A stretch of 64,000 bases of DNA, from the NCBI RefSeq assembly GCF_040819555.1, contig NZ_CP161920.1:1921001-1985000 (forward strand), written 5' to 3'. Below are positions 35,519 to 46,634 of this stretch, piece by piece (position 1 is the stretch's first letter; each line of letters opens with the position of its first letter). The position numbers and the translations under genes are program-made. Source of the DNA: Nitratireductor sp. GISD-1A_MAKvit. GTDB lineage: Bacteria; Pseudomonadota; Alphaproteobacteria; Rhizobiales; Rhizobiaceae. Below the pieces are notes generated by a model that was given only the letters and a program-made list of their open reading frames with translations, was not told the origin of the DNA and made no database searches.

Positions 35519-38132
35519 ATGGCAGATCATAGCTCGAACCATCGTGCGGATAACTCCGTCGTCCCGGACGACGACCCATTCGCGGAACTGACCCGGATAA
35601 TGGGGCACGATCCGCGACAGGGCGACAACTCCGCCGCTGAGATCGATCAGGGGGGCGATGACCTCGCCCTGGAGCTTGAGAACGAATTGCTGGGCGACCT
35701 GGCAGATTTCACCCAGGAAGGCGTCGATGCGTCTGCCCGTGCCGGTGAACAGCAATTGCATCAGTCCAACGACTGGCGCTTCGAGCCGGTGCCGGATGGC
35801 GCTCCGGCCACGAAAGACGAATTCGAGCCTTCCGTCGATCTCACGGCGGACATGACCGATGAACTCGACAAGGAATTTGGTGGCGGCCTGCGTTTCGAGC
35901 CCGCCACCGAAGAGGCCGGTGTGCCCGAACCGCTGGCTCTGGGATCCAACCGCTCTTCGGCTCCGGACTACCGAACCGATGGTGATGCCGGGACCGACAT
36001 TCAGCCAGAGGCGCCTGTCGATGATGCCGTGTTCGAGTTTAGCGAGCAGGACTTTGCCCTGCTCGACGCGGATCTGGATGCATCGATTTCGGGCGAAGAC
36101 ACAGAAATTCCGAACGAGCGTCGCGGGTATGGAGACGAGCCTGTTTCCGGCCCCGCCATGCCCATGGCCGTTCCGGAGCCGGAAGGGGATGCGGCGTTTC
36201 CATCTTCGGACATGAACGCGGACGGTATGGCAAGGGATGAGGACGCGCATGAGCCATCTCCCGCGAGTGCCGATCCATTTCTTTCTCCTCAGGCGTTTGC
36301 TTCTTCGGTCGCCAATGGGGGCTCGGGGCCTGAGCGCCGGTGACGATCTTGTCGAGACTTACGATCACGGGTTTGCAGCGAGCCTGGAAGAAGAACTTAG
36401 TGCGGGGGCGTCTGCAGCTGAGGAGGTGGCGGACGACGCCATGGAACCGCACCGAGACGCAAAATCCGATTCCGAGTTCTCCTGGGACCCGTTTGATGGC
36501 TCCAGTTCGCCGGATTCTACGGGAAGCGAGAGCGCCCAGGCTGAGACCGGCGACTCTATCCCGTTCTGGCGCGAAACCGAACAGTCTTCACCCTCACTGC
36601 GCGGCGGTGAGAAGGACACTCCGCCAATCGTTGACACGGTCAGTGTTCCTGGCAACGAACGTGTTCAAGTGGAGGATGCAAATCACATTCCTGAATTTGT
36701 GAGCGAGCCCGAGCGTTTTCCGGAAGCTGAGCCGGATGACCTTGAGCGTGCGCTTGCCCGTGCGTTCGGCGACAATGAAAGTCTGCCGGAGCCCGAGCCG
36801 GAACCGTTGAGGAGGGACGATGAGCCTTCATCTTCCCTTCCCAATGATGCCTACGCGACTGCAGCGTTGGGCGCCAGGGGAACGGACGCTGAAGATTACG
36901 ACTTCGACGCCGCATTTTCTGATGATTTTGGTGCTCCTGACGGGTTCAATCCGCCTGGTGTGTCCGGCACGACAATGCTGGAGCCCGGGAGGGATGACCC
37001 ACAGTTTGTAGCCACCGACAACCCGGCCTGGGAGAACGGTTCTCTTGAAACCGAGAGCGATGCGGAGCCCTTTGCGGGGGACGCGGATGTCGTGGCACCC
37101 ACCCGGCGCAGTCGAGGCGGAAGCGGTCGTACCACGTTGATCGCCGGCGCCCTCGGAGGCGTAGCAGTGCTCGGTCTTCTCGGTTTCTTTGCACTGGGAG
37201 GGAGCGGCGAAGATGGTTCTGCGCCCGTCGTTGTCCGCGCGGACGATGGCCCGGTGAAAGTCAAGCCGGAGAACCCGGGCGGGCAGCAGGTCCCCAACCA
37301 GGACAATCAGGTCTATCAGCGGGTTTCCGGTTCGGAAGCTGGCAACAACCCGGTTCAGGAGCGCCTTGTCTCGACGGCCGAGGAGCCGGTAGAGGTGCCC
37401 AAGTCGGAGGAGCGACTTGCTTCGAATACAAACGGGAGTGCGACCCCGACAAGTGAACCGGTGACTGCCATGCAGCCACGCCGTGTGCGCACAATGGTCG
37501 TTCGCCCCGACGGCACGATCGTTCCGCGTGAGCCGGTTGAGACGCCGGTTGCCAACGCCGACACGGCTCGCGATCCTGCTGCTGGCGGTTCGCAGGTGGC
37601 AAATGTGAATTCACCACAGGCGGTGAACACCACGTCGCCCGATGCGCGGTTGAGAGGAACGGCCGAAAATGTTGCGCCAACCGTCGAGTCCGGCACTTCC
37701 GAGGCCGGTGTGCCCCAGACTGCACCGGTTCCGGCAACAAGGCCTTCGCCACCACCGGTTCAGCGCCAGCCGCAGCCGGCGGCGGATCCGGCGCCAGCCG
37801 CACGCGTTGCGTCGGCTCCCAGCCAGCCCGCACAGCCGGCAGCGCAGCCGCAACCACCAGCCGCAGCTCCGGTAACCTCTGGAGGGGGTGATGGATGGTC
37901 CGTCCAGATCTCTTCGCAGCCAACCGTTGACGCGGCGCAGAAGTCCTATCAGGACATGGCGCGACGGTATGGCTCGCTGCTGACTGGCAAGGGTGTGAAC
38001 ATCGTCAAGGCGGATATCGCCGGGAAAGGCACCTATTATCGGGTGCGGATTCCTTCCAGTTCAAAGGATGAGGCGATCCGGCTCTGCTCGCAGCTCAAAT
38101 CGGCGGGAGGCAGTTGCTTCGTTTCGAAGTGA
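35519..38132 (+). CDS. SPOR-domain inner membrane protein, one frameshift
   Basis: After correction one protein of about 870 residues. A long acidic, disordered cytoplasmic part begins MADHSSNHRADN and carries DDDPFAELTRIMGHDP. One transmembrane helix (TLIAGALGGVAVLGLLGFF, near 37136-37195) follows, then a Pro/Ala/Gln-rich periplasmic linker. The C-terminal SPOR domain has GGDGWSVQISSQPTVDAAQK and YYRVRIPSS. SPOR domains bind denuded septal peptidoglycan, so a cell-division or envelope role is likely. The shift by one extra base lies in 36317-36328, where GGGGG and GGGG runs occur. The position between argS and nagZ is the usual rhizobial one. GTG 35501 is an alternative start. Confidence 0.88.
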
Positions 38133-38150
38133 TGGCGCCCAAATGCATTG

Positions 38151-38181
38151 AAAACCGCCGCGTTCGAGTGGCGGTTTTTTT
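38151..38181 (+). terminator. Rho-independent terminator after the SPOR gene
   Basis: Arms AAAACCGCC (38151-38159) and GGCGGTTTT (38170-38178) with a 10-base loop; the right arm runs into TTTTTTT. Confidence 0.8.
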
Positions 38182-38222
38182 GTTTTCTTTTCCAGAACTG
38201 CATGCCCGGCTATCCTTTGGGC

Positions 38223-39242
38223 ATGAGCGAATCAAAATCCATGATCCTCGGCGCTGCCGGAACCGAGCTAACGGCCGATGAAATTGCCTTCTATCGCGAT
38301 GAGCGCCCGTGGGGTTTCATCCTCTTCGCGCGCAATGTGGAGGAGCCCGGGCAATTGAGAGATCTGGTCTCGTCCATGCGTGATTGCGTGGGGCGGTCCG
38401 ATGCTCCGGTTTTCATTGATCAGGAAGGAGGGCGGGTGCAAAGGCTCCGCCCGCCGCTGGCTGCGAACTATCCAACTGCGGCCGAACTGGGAAAGATTTA
38501 CCGCAGGGATCGGCAGACGGGTTTGCGAGCCGCCTGGCTCCTCTCGCGCCTGCATGCAATGGATCTCAGGCGCTATGGGATCACTGCCGATTGTTTGCCT
38601 GTTCTCGACGTTCCGGTGGCCGGCGCCCATGATGTGATCGGTGATCGCGCCTATTCGCATGATCCCGATGCGGTGATCGCACTCGGGCGGGCGGCAAGCG
38701 AAGGGCTTATGGCCGGCGGCGTTCTGCCGGTGATGAAGCACATTCCTGGGCATGGCAGAGCGTTTGCTGACAGCCACAAGGCGTTGCCGGAAGTGACGGC
38801 TTCCCTCGAAGAGCTGCGCTCGCATGACTTTTTGCCGTTCAAGGCGCTGGCGGACCTGCCAATGGCCATGACGGCGCATATCGTTTTTCGCGCTATCGAT
38901 CCACATGGGCCGGCGACCACATCTGCCAGGGTGATCGAGGAGATCATTCGCAAGGAGATCGGCTTCGACGGCCTGCTCATGAGCGATGATGTTTCGATGC
39001 ATGCACTTTCTGGGGATTTCTCGGCGCGTGCCGAAGCAATCCTTGCGGCGGGCTGCGATCTTGTCCTTCACTGCCATGGCATTATGCAGGAAATGCAGGC
39101 GGTTGCCGAAAAGGCGCCGGAATTGAATGGGAAGAGCCTTGAAAGAGCCAACCGGGCCCTGGCCTGCCTCGCACCTGGGGACGATACGGAAGAACTGGCT
39201 GCGCGCGCGGAATTCGAGGAGTGCTGCGCAGCGGTTGCCTGA
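38223..39242 (+). CDS. nagZ: Beta-N-acetylhexosaminidase NagZ
   Basis: Glycoside hydrolase family 3 enzyme of 339 residues removing GlcNAc from muropeptides in cell-wall recycling. Motifs: PVFIDQEGGRVQRLRPP, then VMKHIPGHGRAFADSHKALP (the NagZ KH(F/I)PGHG-x(4)-DSH signature with catalytic His), and DGLLMSDDVSMHAL (nucleophile Asp). No signal peptide, so cytoplasmic. ATG 38223 gives the family start MSESKS. scpA follows after a short gap. Confidence 0.95.
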   Translation: MSESKSMILGAAGTELTADEIAFYRDERPWGFILFARNVEEPGQLRDLVSSMRDCVGRSDAPVFIDQEGGRVQRLRPPLAANYPTAAELGKIYRRDRQTGLRAAWLLSRLHAMDLRRYGITADCLPVLDVPVAGAHDVIGDRAYSHDPDAVIALGRAASEGLMAGGVLPVMKHIPGHGRAFADSHKALPEVTASLEELRSHDFLPFKALADLPMAMTAHIVFRAIDPHGPATTSARVIEEIIRKEIGFDGLLMSDDVSMHALSGDFSARAEAILAAGCDLVLHCHGIMQEMQAVAEKAPELNGKSLERANRALACLAPGDDTEELAARAEFEECCAAVA

Positions 39243-39303
39243 TGACAAGGATCGATGACGCTTGGCGCGAAACGCGGATAAATCAGCTCCCAGCTCGGCT
39301 CCC

Positions 39304-40110
39304 ATGGACAAGCTCTGGGATGCAAAGGCGGAAACGCACGGTGTTTCCGAACCGGCGCTGACGGTCGATGTGGACGGTTTTGAGGGGCCGCTCGATCTTC
39401 TGTTGCAGCTGGCGCGGACGCAAAAGGTCGATCTTGCGCGGATTTCCGTTCTGGCTCTGGTGGAGCAGTACATCGCTTTCGTGGAAAAAGTGCGCAAGAT
39501 GCGGCTGGAGCTGGCTGCCGATTATCTGGTGATGGCGGCCTGGCTTGCCTATCTCAAATCGCGCCTTCTCATCCCCAAAAAGCCGGAGGATGAAGAGCCC
39601 TCAGGCGAAGAGATGGCGGCATTTCTGCAATTTCGTCTCAAGCGGCTGGAGGCGATGCGGGATGCTGCTTCCCGCCTTGTCAATCGCAACCGGCTGGGAC
39701 GCGATGTATTTGCCCGGGGAATGCCGGAGCCGGTGATCGTGCAGAAGCAAAGCGCATTTTCCGCATCGCTGTACGACCTTTTGACTGCATATGCCTCGCA
39801 GCGTCAGAGGCGCGCGGTTACCAATGTGCAGATCGCCAAGCGTGGCGTCTGGTCGCTCAAGCAGGCTCGCGGAATACTGGTTCGCATGATCGGCGATTTT
39901 GGAGACTGGACGGCGCTGGATCATTTTCTCATTCGCTACATGACCACGACCGAAGAGCGGGCGACTGCGACGGCGAGCTCGTTTGCCGCTTCTCTAGAAC
40001 TTGTGCGAGAGGGGGCCCTGGAATTGCGGCAGCAGGAGCCATTCGCTCCAATCTACATACGTACCGGCAAGAAGGCGCCTGCAGGATTGTTCGAGAACGC
40101 CGATGACTGA
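39304..40110 (+). CDS. scpA: Segregation and condensation protein A
   Basis: Kleisin subunit of the SMC-ScpAB condensin, 268 residues from this ATG. The N-terminal winged-helix part has VDGFEGPLDLLLQLARTQKV and ADYLVMAAWLAYLKSRLLIP; the C-terminal part has TTTEERATATASSFAASLEL. MDKLWDAKAE at 39304 looks like the family start. A TTG at 39262 would add 14 residues and is an alternative. It overlaps scpB by 8 bases, so translation is coupled. Confidence 0.93.
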   Translation: MDKLWDAKAETHGVSEPALTVDVDGFEGPLDLLLQLARTQKVDLARISVLALVEQYIAFVEKVRKMRLELAADYLVMAAWLAYLKSRLLIPKKPEDEEPSGEEMAAFLQFRLKRLEAMRDAASRLVNRNRLGRDVFARGMPEPVIVQKQSAFSASLYDLLTAYASQRQRRAVTNVQIAKRGVWSLKQARGILVRMIGDFGDWTALDHFLIRYMTTTEERATATASSFAASLELVREGALELRQQEPFAPIYIRTGKKAPAGLFENADD

Positions 40111-40840
40111 AAACAGCAATGTCGTTCCGTTTGTCTCTGCAGAGAGCGACGGGCAGGACCAGACCAAAGTACAAACACCCGCATCATCCCGTTTGCTGGA
40201 AGCGAAACGGATGGTGGAAGCCATTATCTTTGCCAGTGCTGAACCCGTGCATGAAAAAGCCCTTGCCGAACGTTTGCCGGAAGGGGTGGACCTGTCGGCG
40301 GCCCTTGAGGCGCTGCGCTCGGATTATGAAAAGAGGGGCGTGAACCTTGTGCGGGTAGAGAACAGCTGGGCATTCCGCACGGCAAGCGATCTCTCGTTTC
40401 TGATGAACCGCAACGCCGTGCAGCAGCGCAAGCTCTCTCGCGCTGCACTCGAGATGCTGGCGGTGATCGCCTATCATCAGCCGGTTACACGTGCGGAAAT
40501 TGAGGACATTCGCGGGGTTGAGACCTCGAAGGGAACCCTCGACATTCTTCTGGAGACGGGCTGGGTCAAGATGCGCGGCCGGCGGCGTACCCCTGGGCGG
40601 CCGGTAACCTATGGCACCAGCACGGAATTTCTTGATCATTTCGGTCTTGAGGAGCTGCGGGACCTGCCGGGCGTGGATGAACTGAGAGGGGCAGGGCTCC
40701 TTTCTGCGCGGATGCCGGCGAATTTTGCGGTTCCGCAACCAATGACGGATCCTGACGAGCTGACCGAAGACGAAGACCCGCTGACGGATATCGACCTCGA
40801 GGAGCTTGGTCTGTTGACACCGCTCGCTGAGGATGATTGA
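40103..40840 (+). CDS. scpB: Segregation and condensation protein B
   Basis: ScpB partner of ScpA in chromosome condensation, 245 residues. Two winged-helix domains: RMVEAIIFASAEPVHEKALA and SRAALEMLAVIAYHQPVTRA, with EDIRGVETSKGTLDILLETG and GRPVTYGTSTEFLDHFGL. The ending is acidic (TEDEDPLTDIDLEELG), as in rhizobial members. The start is inside the scpA end. Confidence 0.95.
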   Translation: MTENSNVVPFVSAESDGQDQTKVQTPASSRLLEAKRMVEAIIFASAEPVHEKALAERLPEGVDLSAALEALRSDYEKRGVNLVRVENSWAFRTASDLSFLMNRNAVQQRKLSRAALEMLAVIAYHQPVTRAEIEDIRGVETSKGTLDILLETGWVKMRGRRRTPGRPVTYGTSTEFLDHFGLEELRDLPGVDELRGAGLLSARMPANFAVPQPMTDPDELTEDEDPLTDIDLEELGLLTPLAEDD

Positions 40841-40892
40841 CGAAAGGACCGCGGGCCGGGGCAGCCTGCGATCCACCCAGGGATACCGGTGC

Positions 40893-42041
40893 ATGGAAAG
40901 AAAGAAGCAAAGTGCGGCGCGCAGGACAGCCGGCGTCAGCTTTGCTGCGCGTCTATCCTTTAACAATATAAGCCATTCCTACGCTTCGGGCGGTGAGACA
41001 CTGCGTGACGTTTCGCTATCGGCAGAGCCGGGCGAGGTGTTGTGCCTTCTGGGGCCTTCCGGCTCCGGCAAGACCACGCTGTTGCGGATCGCTGCCGGGA
41101 TCGAGGCCCAGCGCCACGGGCAGGTATTTCTCAATGAGCGGGAAATCGCCGGTCCCGATGTCTTTCTGCCCCCGGAAAAGCGCTCCATCGGGCTGGTTTT
41201 TCAGGACTTTGCCCTCTTTCCCCATCTGACGATTCTCGACAATGTCCGTTTCGGACTGACCGCGCTCTCGGGCGGCGAGGCCCGGGACGAGGCCATGAAC
41301 GCGCTGGAGCGTGTGGGGCTCGACGGTTATGCCGAAGCGTATCCGCATGTTCTGTCCGGCGGAGAGCAGCAGCGAGTTGCGCTCGCACGGGCGCTGGCGC
41401 CGCGTCCGGCCGTTCTTCTTATGGACGAACCGTTTTCAGGGCTGGATTCGCGGCTCAAGGACAATGTTCGTGCTGAAACGCTGGCGATATTGCGCCAGAG
41501 CCGTGCCACTGCAGTGGTGGTGACGCATGATGCCGAGGAGGCCATGCGCATGGGCGACCGGATTGCCCTGTTGAAGGATGGTGGCCTGGTGCAGGTGGGG
41601 ACCGCTGAGGAGCTTTACCACCGGCCTGCAAACCTTTTTGTCGCGGGGTTCTTCTCCGAGGTCAACGAGTTTGAGGGGCGCGTTCACGCCGGTGCGGTAG
41701 AAACTCCGCTTGGCCGTTTTCCGGCCGAAGGTATGGAAGAGGGTGATCTGGCCACCGTAGCGGTGCGGCTTTCCGGTTTTCAGGTCGATCAAAAGGGCGG
41801 CGCGGTGCCTGCCCGCATCATTTCGCGCCGATTCCTCGGTGTGGTGGAGTTTCTCGAACTCGCCATACCCGGTGCGGATCATCACGTGCGTGCACGTGTG
41901 CGCTGTGGACATCTGGAGCCGGGCGTGCGCGATATATGGCTGAATGTCATTCCAAGCGACGTGCTGGTGTTTGCGAGACAATCGTTTGAGCCATCGACGT
42001 TTGAACAATCGACGTTTGAACAATCGGGCGAAAGCGCATAA
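40893..42041 (+). CDS. ABC transporter ATP-binding protein (FbpC/PotA-like), orphan
   Basis: ATPase of about 382 residues in the iron(III)/polyamine/sulfate importer class. Walker A GPSGSGKTTLLR, Q-loop VFQDFALFPH, signature LSGGEQQRVALARALAP, Walker B AVLLMDEPFSGLDSR and H-loop VVVTHDAEEAM are all intact. The C-terminal third is a TOBE-like regulatory domain. No permease or binding protein is adjacent, so its partners are elsewhere or it acts alone. ATG 40893 follows AGGGA; ATG 40833 overlapping the scpB stop is an alternative. The last residues FEPSTFEQSTFEQSG come from a 15-base tandem repeat near 41993-42026, suggesting a slippage-extended tail. Confidence 0.88.
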   Translation: MERKKQSAARRTAGVSFAARLSFNNISHSYASGGETLRDVSLSAEPGEVLCLLGPSGSGKTTLLRIAAGIEAQRHGQVFLNEREIAGPDVFLPPEKRSIGLVFQDFALFPHLTILDNVRFGLTALSGGEARDEAMNALERVGLDGYAEAYPHVLSGGEQQRVALARALAPRPAVLLMDEPFSGLDSRLKDNVRAETLAILRQSRATAVVVTHDAEEAMRMGDRIALLKDGGLVQVGTAEELYHRPANLFVAGFFSEVNEFEGRVHAGAVETPLGRFPAEGMEEGDLATVAVRLSGFQVDQKGGAVPARIISRRFLGVVEFLELAIPGADHHVRARVRCGHLEPGVRDIWLNVIPSDVLVFARQSFEPSTFEQSTFEQSGESA

Positions 42042-42076
42042 ATCAAATCAATGGCAATTGGTGAAAGAGACTGATC

Positions 42077-42301
42077 ATGGGATCCTTTTCAATCTGGCAC
42101 TGGCTTATCGTGCTCGTCGTGGTGTTGCTTCTTTTCGGACGTGGCAAGATCCCCGAGCTGATGGGCGACATGGCCAAGGGCATTAAAAGCTTCAAAAAGG
42201 GCATGTCCGACGATGACGAGGACACGACCAAGACGGTCGAGCATCAGGCCGATGAACCGGTGAAGGAAGCAAGCAAGCCGAGCAAGAAAAAGTCCGGCTG
42301 A
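42077..42301 (+). CDS. tatA: Sec-independent translocase subunit TatA
   Basis: Seventy-four residues: one N-terminal membrane helix ([20 protein letters not shown]), then the amphipathic helix [20 protein letters not shown] with the conserved FGRGK hinge, and a charged tail. It forms the pore oligomer of the twin-arginine export system. First gene of tatABC. Confidence 0.97.
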   Translation: MGSFSIWHWLIVLVVVLLLFGRGKIPELMGDMAKGIKSFKKGMSDDDEDTTKTVEHQADEPVKEASKPSKKKSG

Positions 42302-42354
42302 TTCGCAGCGTGCTGCGCGGCGTGTCCTTTTCCTGCTTTCCTTACCGGTGACCT

Positions 42355-42930
42355 ATGTTTGATCTTGGCTGGCCCGAAATCATGGTGATCGCCATCGTCC
42401 TGATCGTTGTGGTCGGGCCGAAGGACTTGCCGCGTATGCTGCGCACCTTCGGGCGCACGACCTCCAAATTGCGGACTATGGCGGGAGATTTCCGCAAGCA
42501 GTTCGATGAAGCGCTGAAGGAGGCGGAGCTTGATGATGTGAAATCCATGGTGGATGACGCGCGCAAGCTCGATCCGCGCAACGAGATCAAAAAACACCTC
42601 AACCCGATCGAGAAGGTGGGGCAGGAGATCCGGTCCGGTCTTGATGCGGCGATGAAGCCGCAAGCGGCGAAATCTGGCGCGCCGGCGTCAAAGGAACCGC
42701 ATGCGGCGGAACCGGCCAAGGCGGGCGCAACCCGCATGCCGGGTGAGGCGAAGCCCAAGGCCACGGCCAAGCCTCGCACGGCGCGGAAAACGGCGGCAAA
42801 GCCGAGGGCGACCAAAGCAGCGGCAACGAAGCCGGCGACGACGGCCAAACCAAAGGCGGCCAGCAAGACGAAAACGGCGGGAGCAGCCAAGCGCGCTCCG
42901 GCGAAGAAGAGCAGCGGGGCCAAGTCGTGA
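42355..42930 (+). CDS. tatB: Sec-independent translocase subunit TatB
   Basis: Protein of 191 residues with the TatB N-terminus MFDLGWPEIMVIAIVLIVVV, then GPKDLPRMLRTFGR and an amphipathic helix. The long C-terminal tail is very rich in Ala, Lys, Pro and Thr (KPRATKAAATKPATTAKPKA and similar), common in rhizobial TatB. It overlaps tatC by four bases (ATGA-type coupling with GTG start). Confidence 0.96.
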   Translation: MFDLGWPEIMVIAIVLIVVVGPKDLPRMLRTFGRTTSKLRTMAGDFRKQFDEALKEAELDDVKSMVDDARKLDPRNEIKKHLNPIEKVGQEIRSGLDAAMKPQAAKSGAPASKEPHAAEPAKAGATRMPGEAKPKATAKPRTARKTAAKPRATKAAATKPATTAKPKAASKTKTAGAAKRAPAKKSSGAKS

Positions 42931-43760
42931 ACGCCGAACGTGACGACGACATCGATCAGTCTTCCGCGCCGCTGATCGATCATCTGATCGAGCTCAGATC
43001 ACGCCTGATCTGGGCGATTGCCGGGTTTTTCGTGGCGTTTCTGATCTGCTTCTTCTTTGCCAAGCAGATTTTCAACCTGCTGGTGATCCCGTTTCAGTGG
43101 GCGACGCAATGGGCGGGGCTCGATGCGGACAAGGTGGACCTGATCTACACGGCGCCGCAGGAGTTTTTCTTCACCCAGATCAAGCTCGCCATGTTTGGCG
43201 GCCTGGTGCTCGCCTTTCCGGTGATCGCCATGCAGGTCTATAAATTCGTGGCGCCTGGCCTCTACCGCAATGAGCGCCGCGCGTTCATGCCGTTCCTGAT
43301 CGCTTCGCCGATCCTGTTCATGATTGGTGCAGCGCTCGTCTATTTCTTCTTCACGCCGATGGTGATGTGGTTCTTCCTCTCGATGCAGCAGGTGGGGCCG
43401 GACAACACCGTGCAGATCTCGCTCCTGCCCAAGGTTTCCGAATATCTCGGGCTGATCATGACGCTGATCCTCTCCTTCGGGCTGGTGTTTCAGCTTCCGG
43501 TGGTCACGACACTGATGGCGCGGGTGGGGCTGCTGACATCGGCGGGGCTGGCCGACAAACGCAAATATGCGATCGTGGCGGCCTTTGTGGCGGCGGCGAT
43601 CCTGACGCCGCCCGACCCGGTGAGCCAGATCGGTCTTGCGCTTCCGACCATCCTTCTCTACGAAATTGCCATCTGGGCCGCCCGTATGGTTGAGCGCCAG
43701 CGCGAGAAGGAGAAGACCGCGCAGGACGAGACCGACGAAGCGGACCAGCCGACCGCCTAG
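42927..43760 (+). CDS. tatC: Sec-independent translocase subunit TatC
   Basis: Polytopic protein of 277 residues with six helices, the receptor for twin-arginine signal peptides. Family motifs: [20 protein letters not shown] near the N-terminus, [40 protein letters not shown] and [23 protein letters not shown] start at 42927 inside the end of tatB. Confidence 0.97.
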   Translation: MNAERDDDIDQSSAPLIDHLIELRSRLIWAIAGFFVAFLICFFFAKQIFNLLVIPFQWATQWAGLDADKVDLIYTAPQEFFFTQIKLAMFGGLVLAFPVIAMQVYKFVAPGLYRNERRAFMPFLIASPILFMIGAALVYFFFTPMVMWFFLSMQQVGPDNTVQISLLPKVSEYLGLIMTLILSFGLVFQLPVVTTLMARVGLLTSAGLADKRKYAIVAAFVAAAILTPPDPVSQIGLALPTILLYEIAIWAARMVERQREKEKTAQDETDEADQPTA

Positions 43761-43827
43761 ATTTGCAGGCTTTCCTGTCGCGTTCGAGGCGGTACACCGC
43801 AATCTCTTCCGCGATTGGAAATCTGAC

Positions 43828-45103
<1,276 letters not shown>

Positions 45104-45116
45104 GAGGATTGAGACT

Positions 45117-45875
45117 TTGCGCATTCTGTTGACCAATGACGATGGCATACACGCGGAAGGGCTGGCGACGCTGGAGCGGATTGCCCGCACGCTGAGCGAC
45201 GATGTGTGGGTTGTGGCACCCGAGACCGACCAGTCGGGCTTTGCCCATTCGCTGTCATTGTCCGAGCCACTCAGGATGCGCAAGATCGATGACCGGCATT
45301 TTGCCCTGCGCGGCACGCCCACGGACTGCGTGATCATGGGCGTGCGGCACGTGATGGACACACCGCCGGACCTGATCCTATCCGGCGTGAACAATGGCAC
45401 AAACATTGCCGACGATGTGACCTATTCCGGCACGGTGGCCGGCGCGATGGAGGGGACGCTTCTTGGCATTCCGTCCTTTGCCCTGAGCCAGGCCTACGAT
45501 TTCACCGATGAGAGCCGCTACATCCCCTTTGCGACGGCTGAGGCTCTTGCGCCGCCGATCCTGAAAAAACTGATCAAACGTCCGATGCCCGAGGGGGTGC
45601 TGGTCAACATCAACTTCCCCAACTGCACGCCTGAGGAAGCCAGGGGCACGCTCGTGACCGTGCAGGGCAAGATGGTGCATGGGCTCAATGTTGAAGAGCG
45701 CCGGGACGGGCGCAATTATCCATATTACTGGCTGCGCTTCGGGCGCAAACAGGCCGATATCCGTAAGGGGAGCGACCAGGCGGCGGTCCGGGACAATTAT
45801 GTCTCGGTCACGCCGCTGCATCTGGATCTGACCGCGCATGAAGTGCGCGACCAGCTGGCCAAGGCGCTGGCATGA
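45117..45875 (+). CDS. surE: 5'/3'-nucleotidase SurE
   Basis: Metal-dependent nucleotidase of 252 residues. The start [16 protein letters not shown] (TTG codon) carries the metal-binding DD. Further motifs: [30 protein letters not shown] and [20 protein letters not shown], then [20 protein letters not shown]. It hydrolyses nucleoside monophosphates in stress survival. It ends within ATGA shared with pcm, as is usual for surE-pcm pairs. Confidence 0.97.
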   Translation: MRILLTNDDGIHAEGLATLERIARTLSDDVWVVAPETDQSGFAHSLSLSEPLRMRKIDDRHFALRGTPTDCVIMGVRHVMDTPPDLILSGVNNGTNIADDVTYSGTVAGAMEGTLLGIPSFALSQAYDFTDESRYIPFATAEALAPPILKKLIKRPMPEGVLVNINFPNCTPEEARGTLVTVQGKMVHGLNVEERRDGRNYPYYWLRFGRKQADIRKGSDQAAVRDNYVSVTPLHLDLTAHEVRDQLAKALA

Positions 45876-46525
45876 ACGAACCTGGGCAGGAACGCGAGAG
45901 CTTTGCCGCGTTCATGCTGCGCATGCGCGCACGCGGCATCGGCGACAAGGCGCTTTTCGCTGCAATGGAAGCCACCCCACGGGGTAGCTTCCTTCCGTCG
46001 GAATGGTTTCAGTTGGCGTGGTCTGATCGCATGGTGCCGATTGCCTGCGGTGAAGCCATCGAAGGCTGTGACCTCCAGGCACGGGTGATCGATGCGCTGG
46101 CGCTTTCTTCCGGGCACAGGGTTCTGGAAATCGGGACCGGTTCGGGGTTTACCGCAGCGGTTATGGGACGGCTTGCCGGGCGTATTCTCACGCTTGACAG
46201 ATACCGCACTCTGGGGACCGACGCGCAATTGCGCTGGGAGCGTCTTGGTCTGACAAATGTCGTCGCCCGCCACGCCGATGGCATGGACGGCGCGCCGGCT
46301 GACGGCCCCTTCGACCGAATCGTTTCGTGGGCGGCTTATGAAGAATTGCCGCGTCGATTTGTCGACCAGCTCGCCACCGGCGGCATCATGCTGGCGCCAA
46401 TCGGTCCGGGCGATGACATTCAGGTCATGGCCAAGCTGGAGAAAGTGGGCAGTCGGTTTGAGCGCACGGATATTGAAAACGTTCGCTTTCAACCGCTTTT
46501 GAAGGGCGCTGCCGAGGCGATTTGA
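45872..46525 (+). CDS. pcm: Protein-L-isoaspartate O-methyltransferase
   Basis: Repair methyltransferase of 217 residues for damaged aspartyl residues. Motif [21 protein letters not shown] binds SAM. The family substrate region is [20 protein letters not shown], slightly diverged from the usual PIGHGQTISQP. The start overlaps surE by four bases. Confidence 0.93.
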   Translation: MNEPGQERESFAAFMLRMRARGIGDKALFAAMEATPRGSFLPSEWFQLAWSDRMVPIACGEAIEGCDLQARVIDALALSSGHRVLEIGTGSGFTAAVMGRLAGRILTLDRYRTLGTDAQLRWERLGLTNVVARHADGMDGAPADGPFDRIVSWAAYEELPRRFVDQLATGGIMLAPIGPGDDIQVMAKLEKVGSRFERTDIENVRFQPLLKGAAEAI

Positions 46526-46634
46526 CGAGTCGTTCAAATCCACTGTTAAACAATTTCCCAGGCAGCTTAACGCCTGAGTAACATTAACGCGATTTAATTG
46601 CTCGTGTTCAGGTATTGGGTACGCGGGTAGTGAA

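Noticed and set aside
38268..39497. 409-residue minus-strand frame
   Set aside because: Antisense to nagZ and the scpA start; composition typical of a shadow frame.
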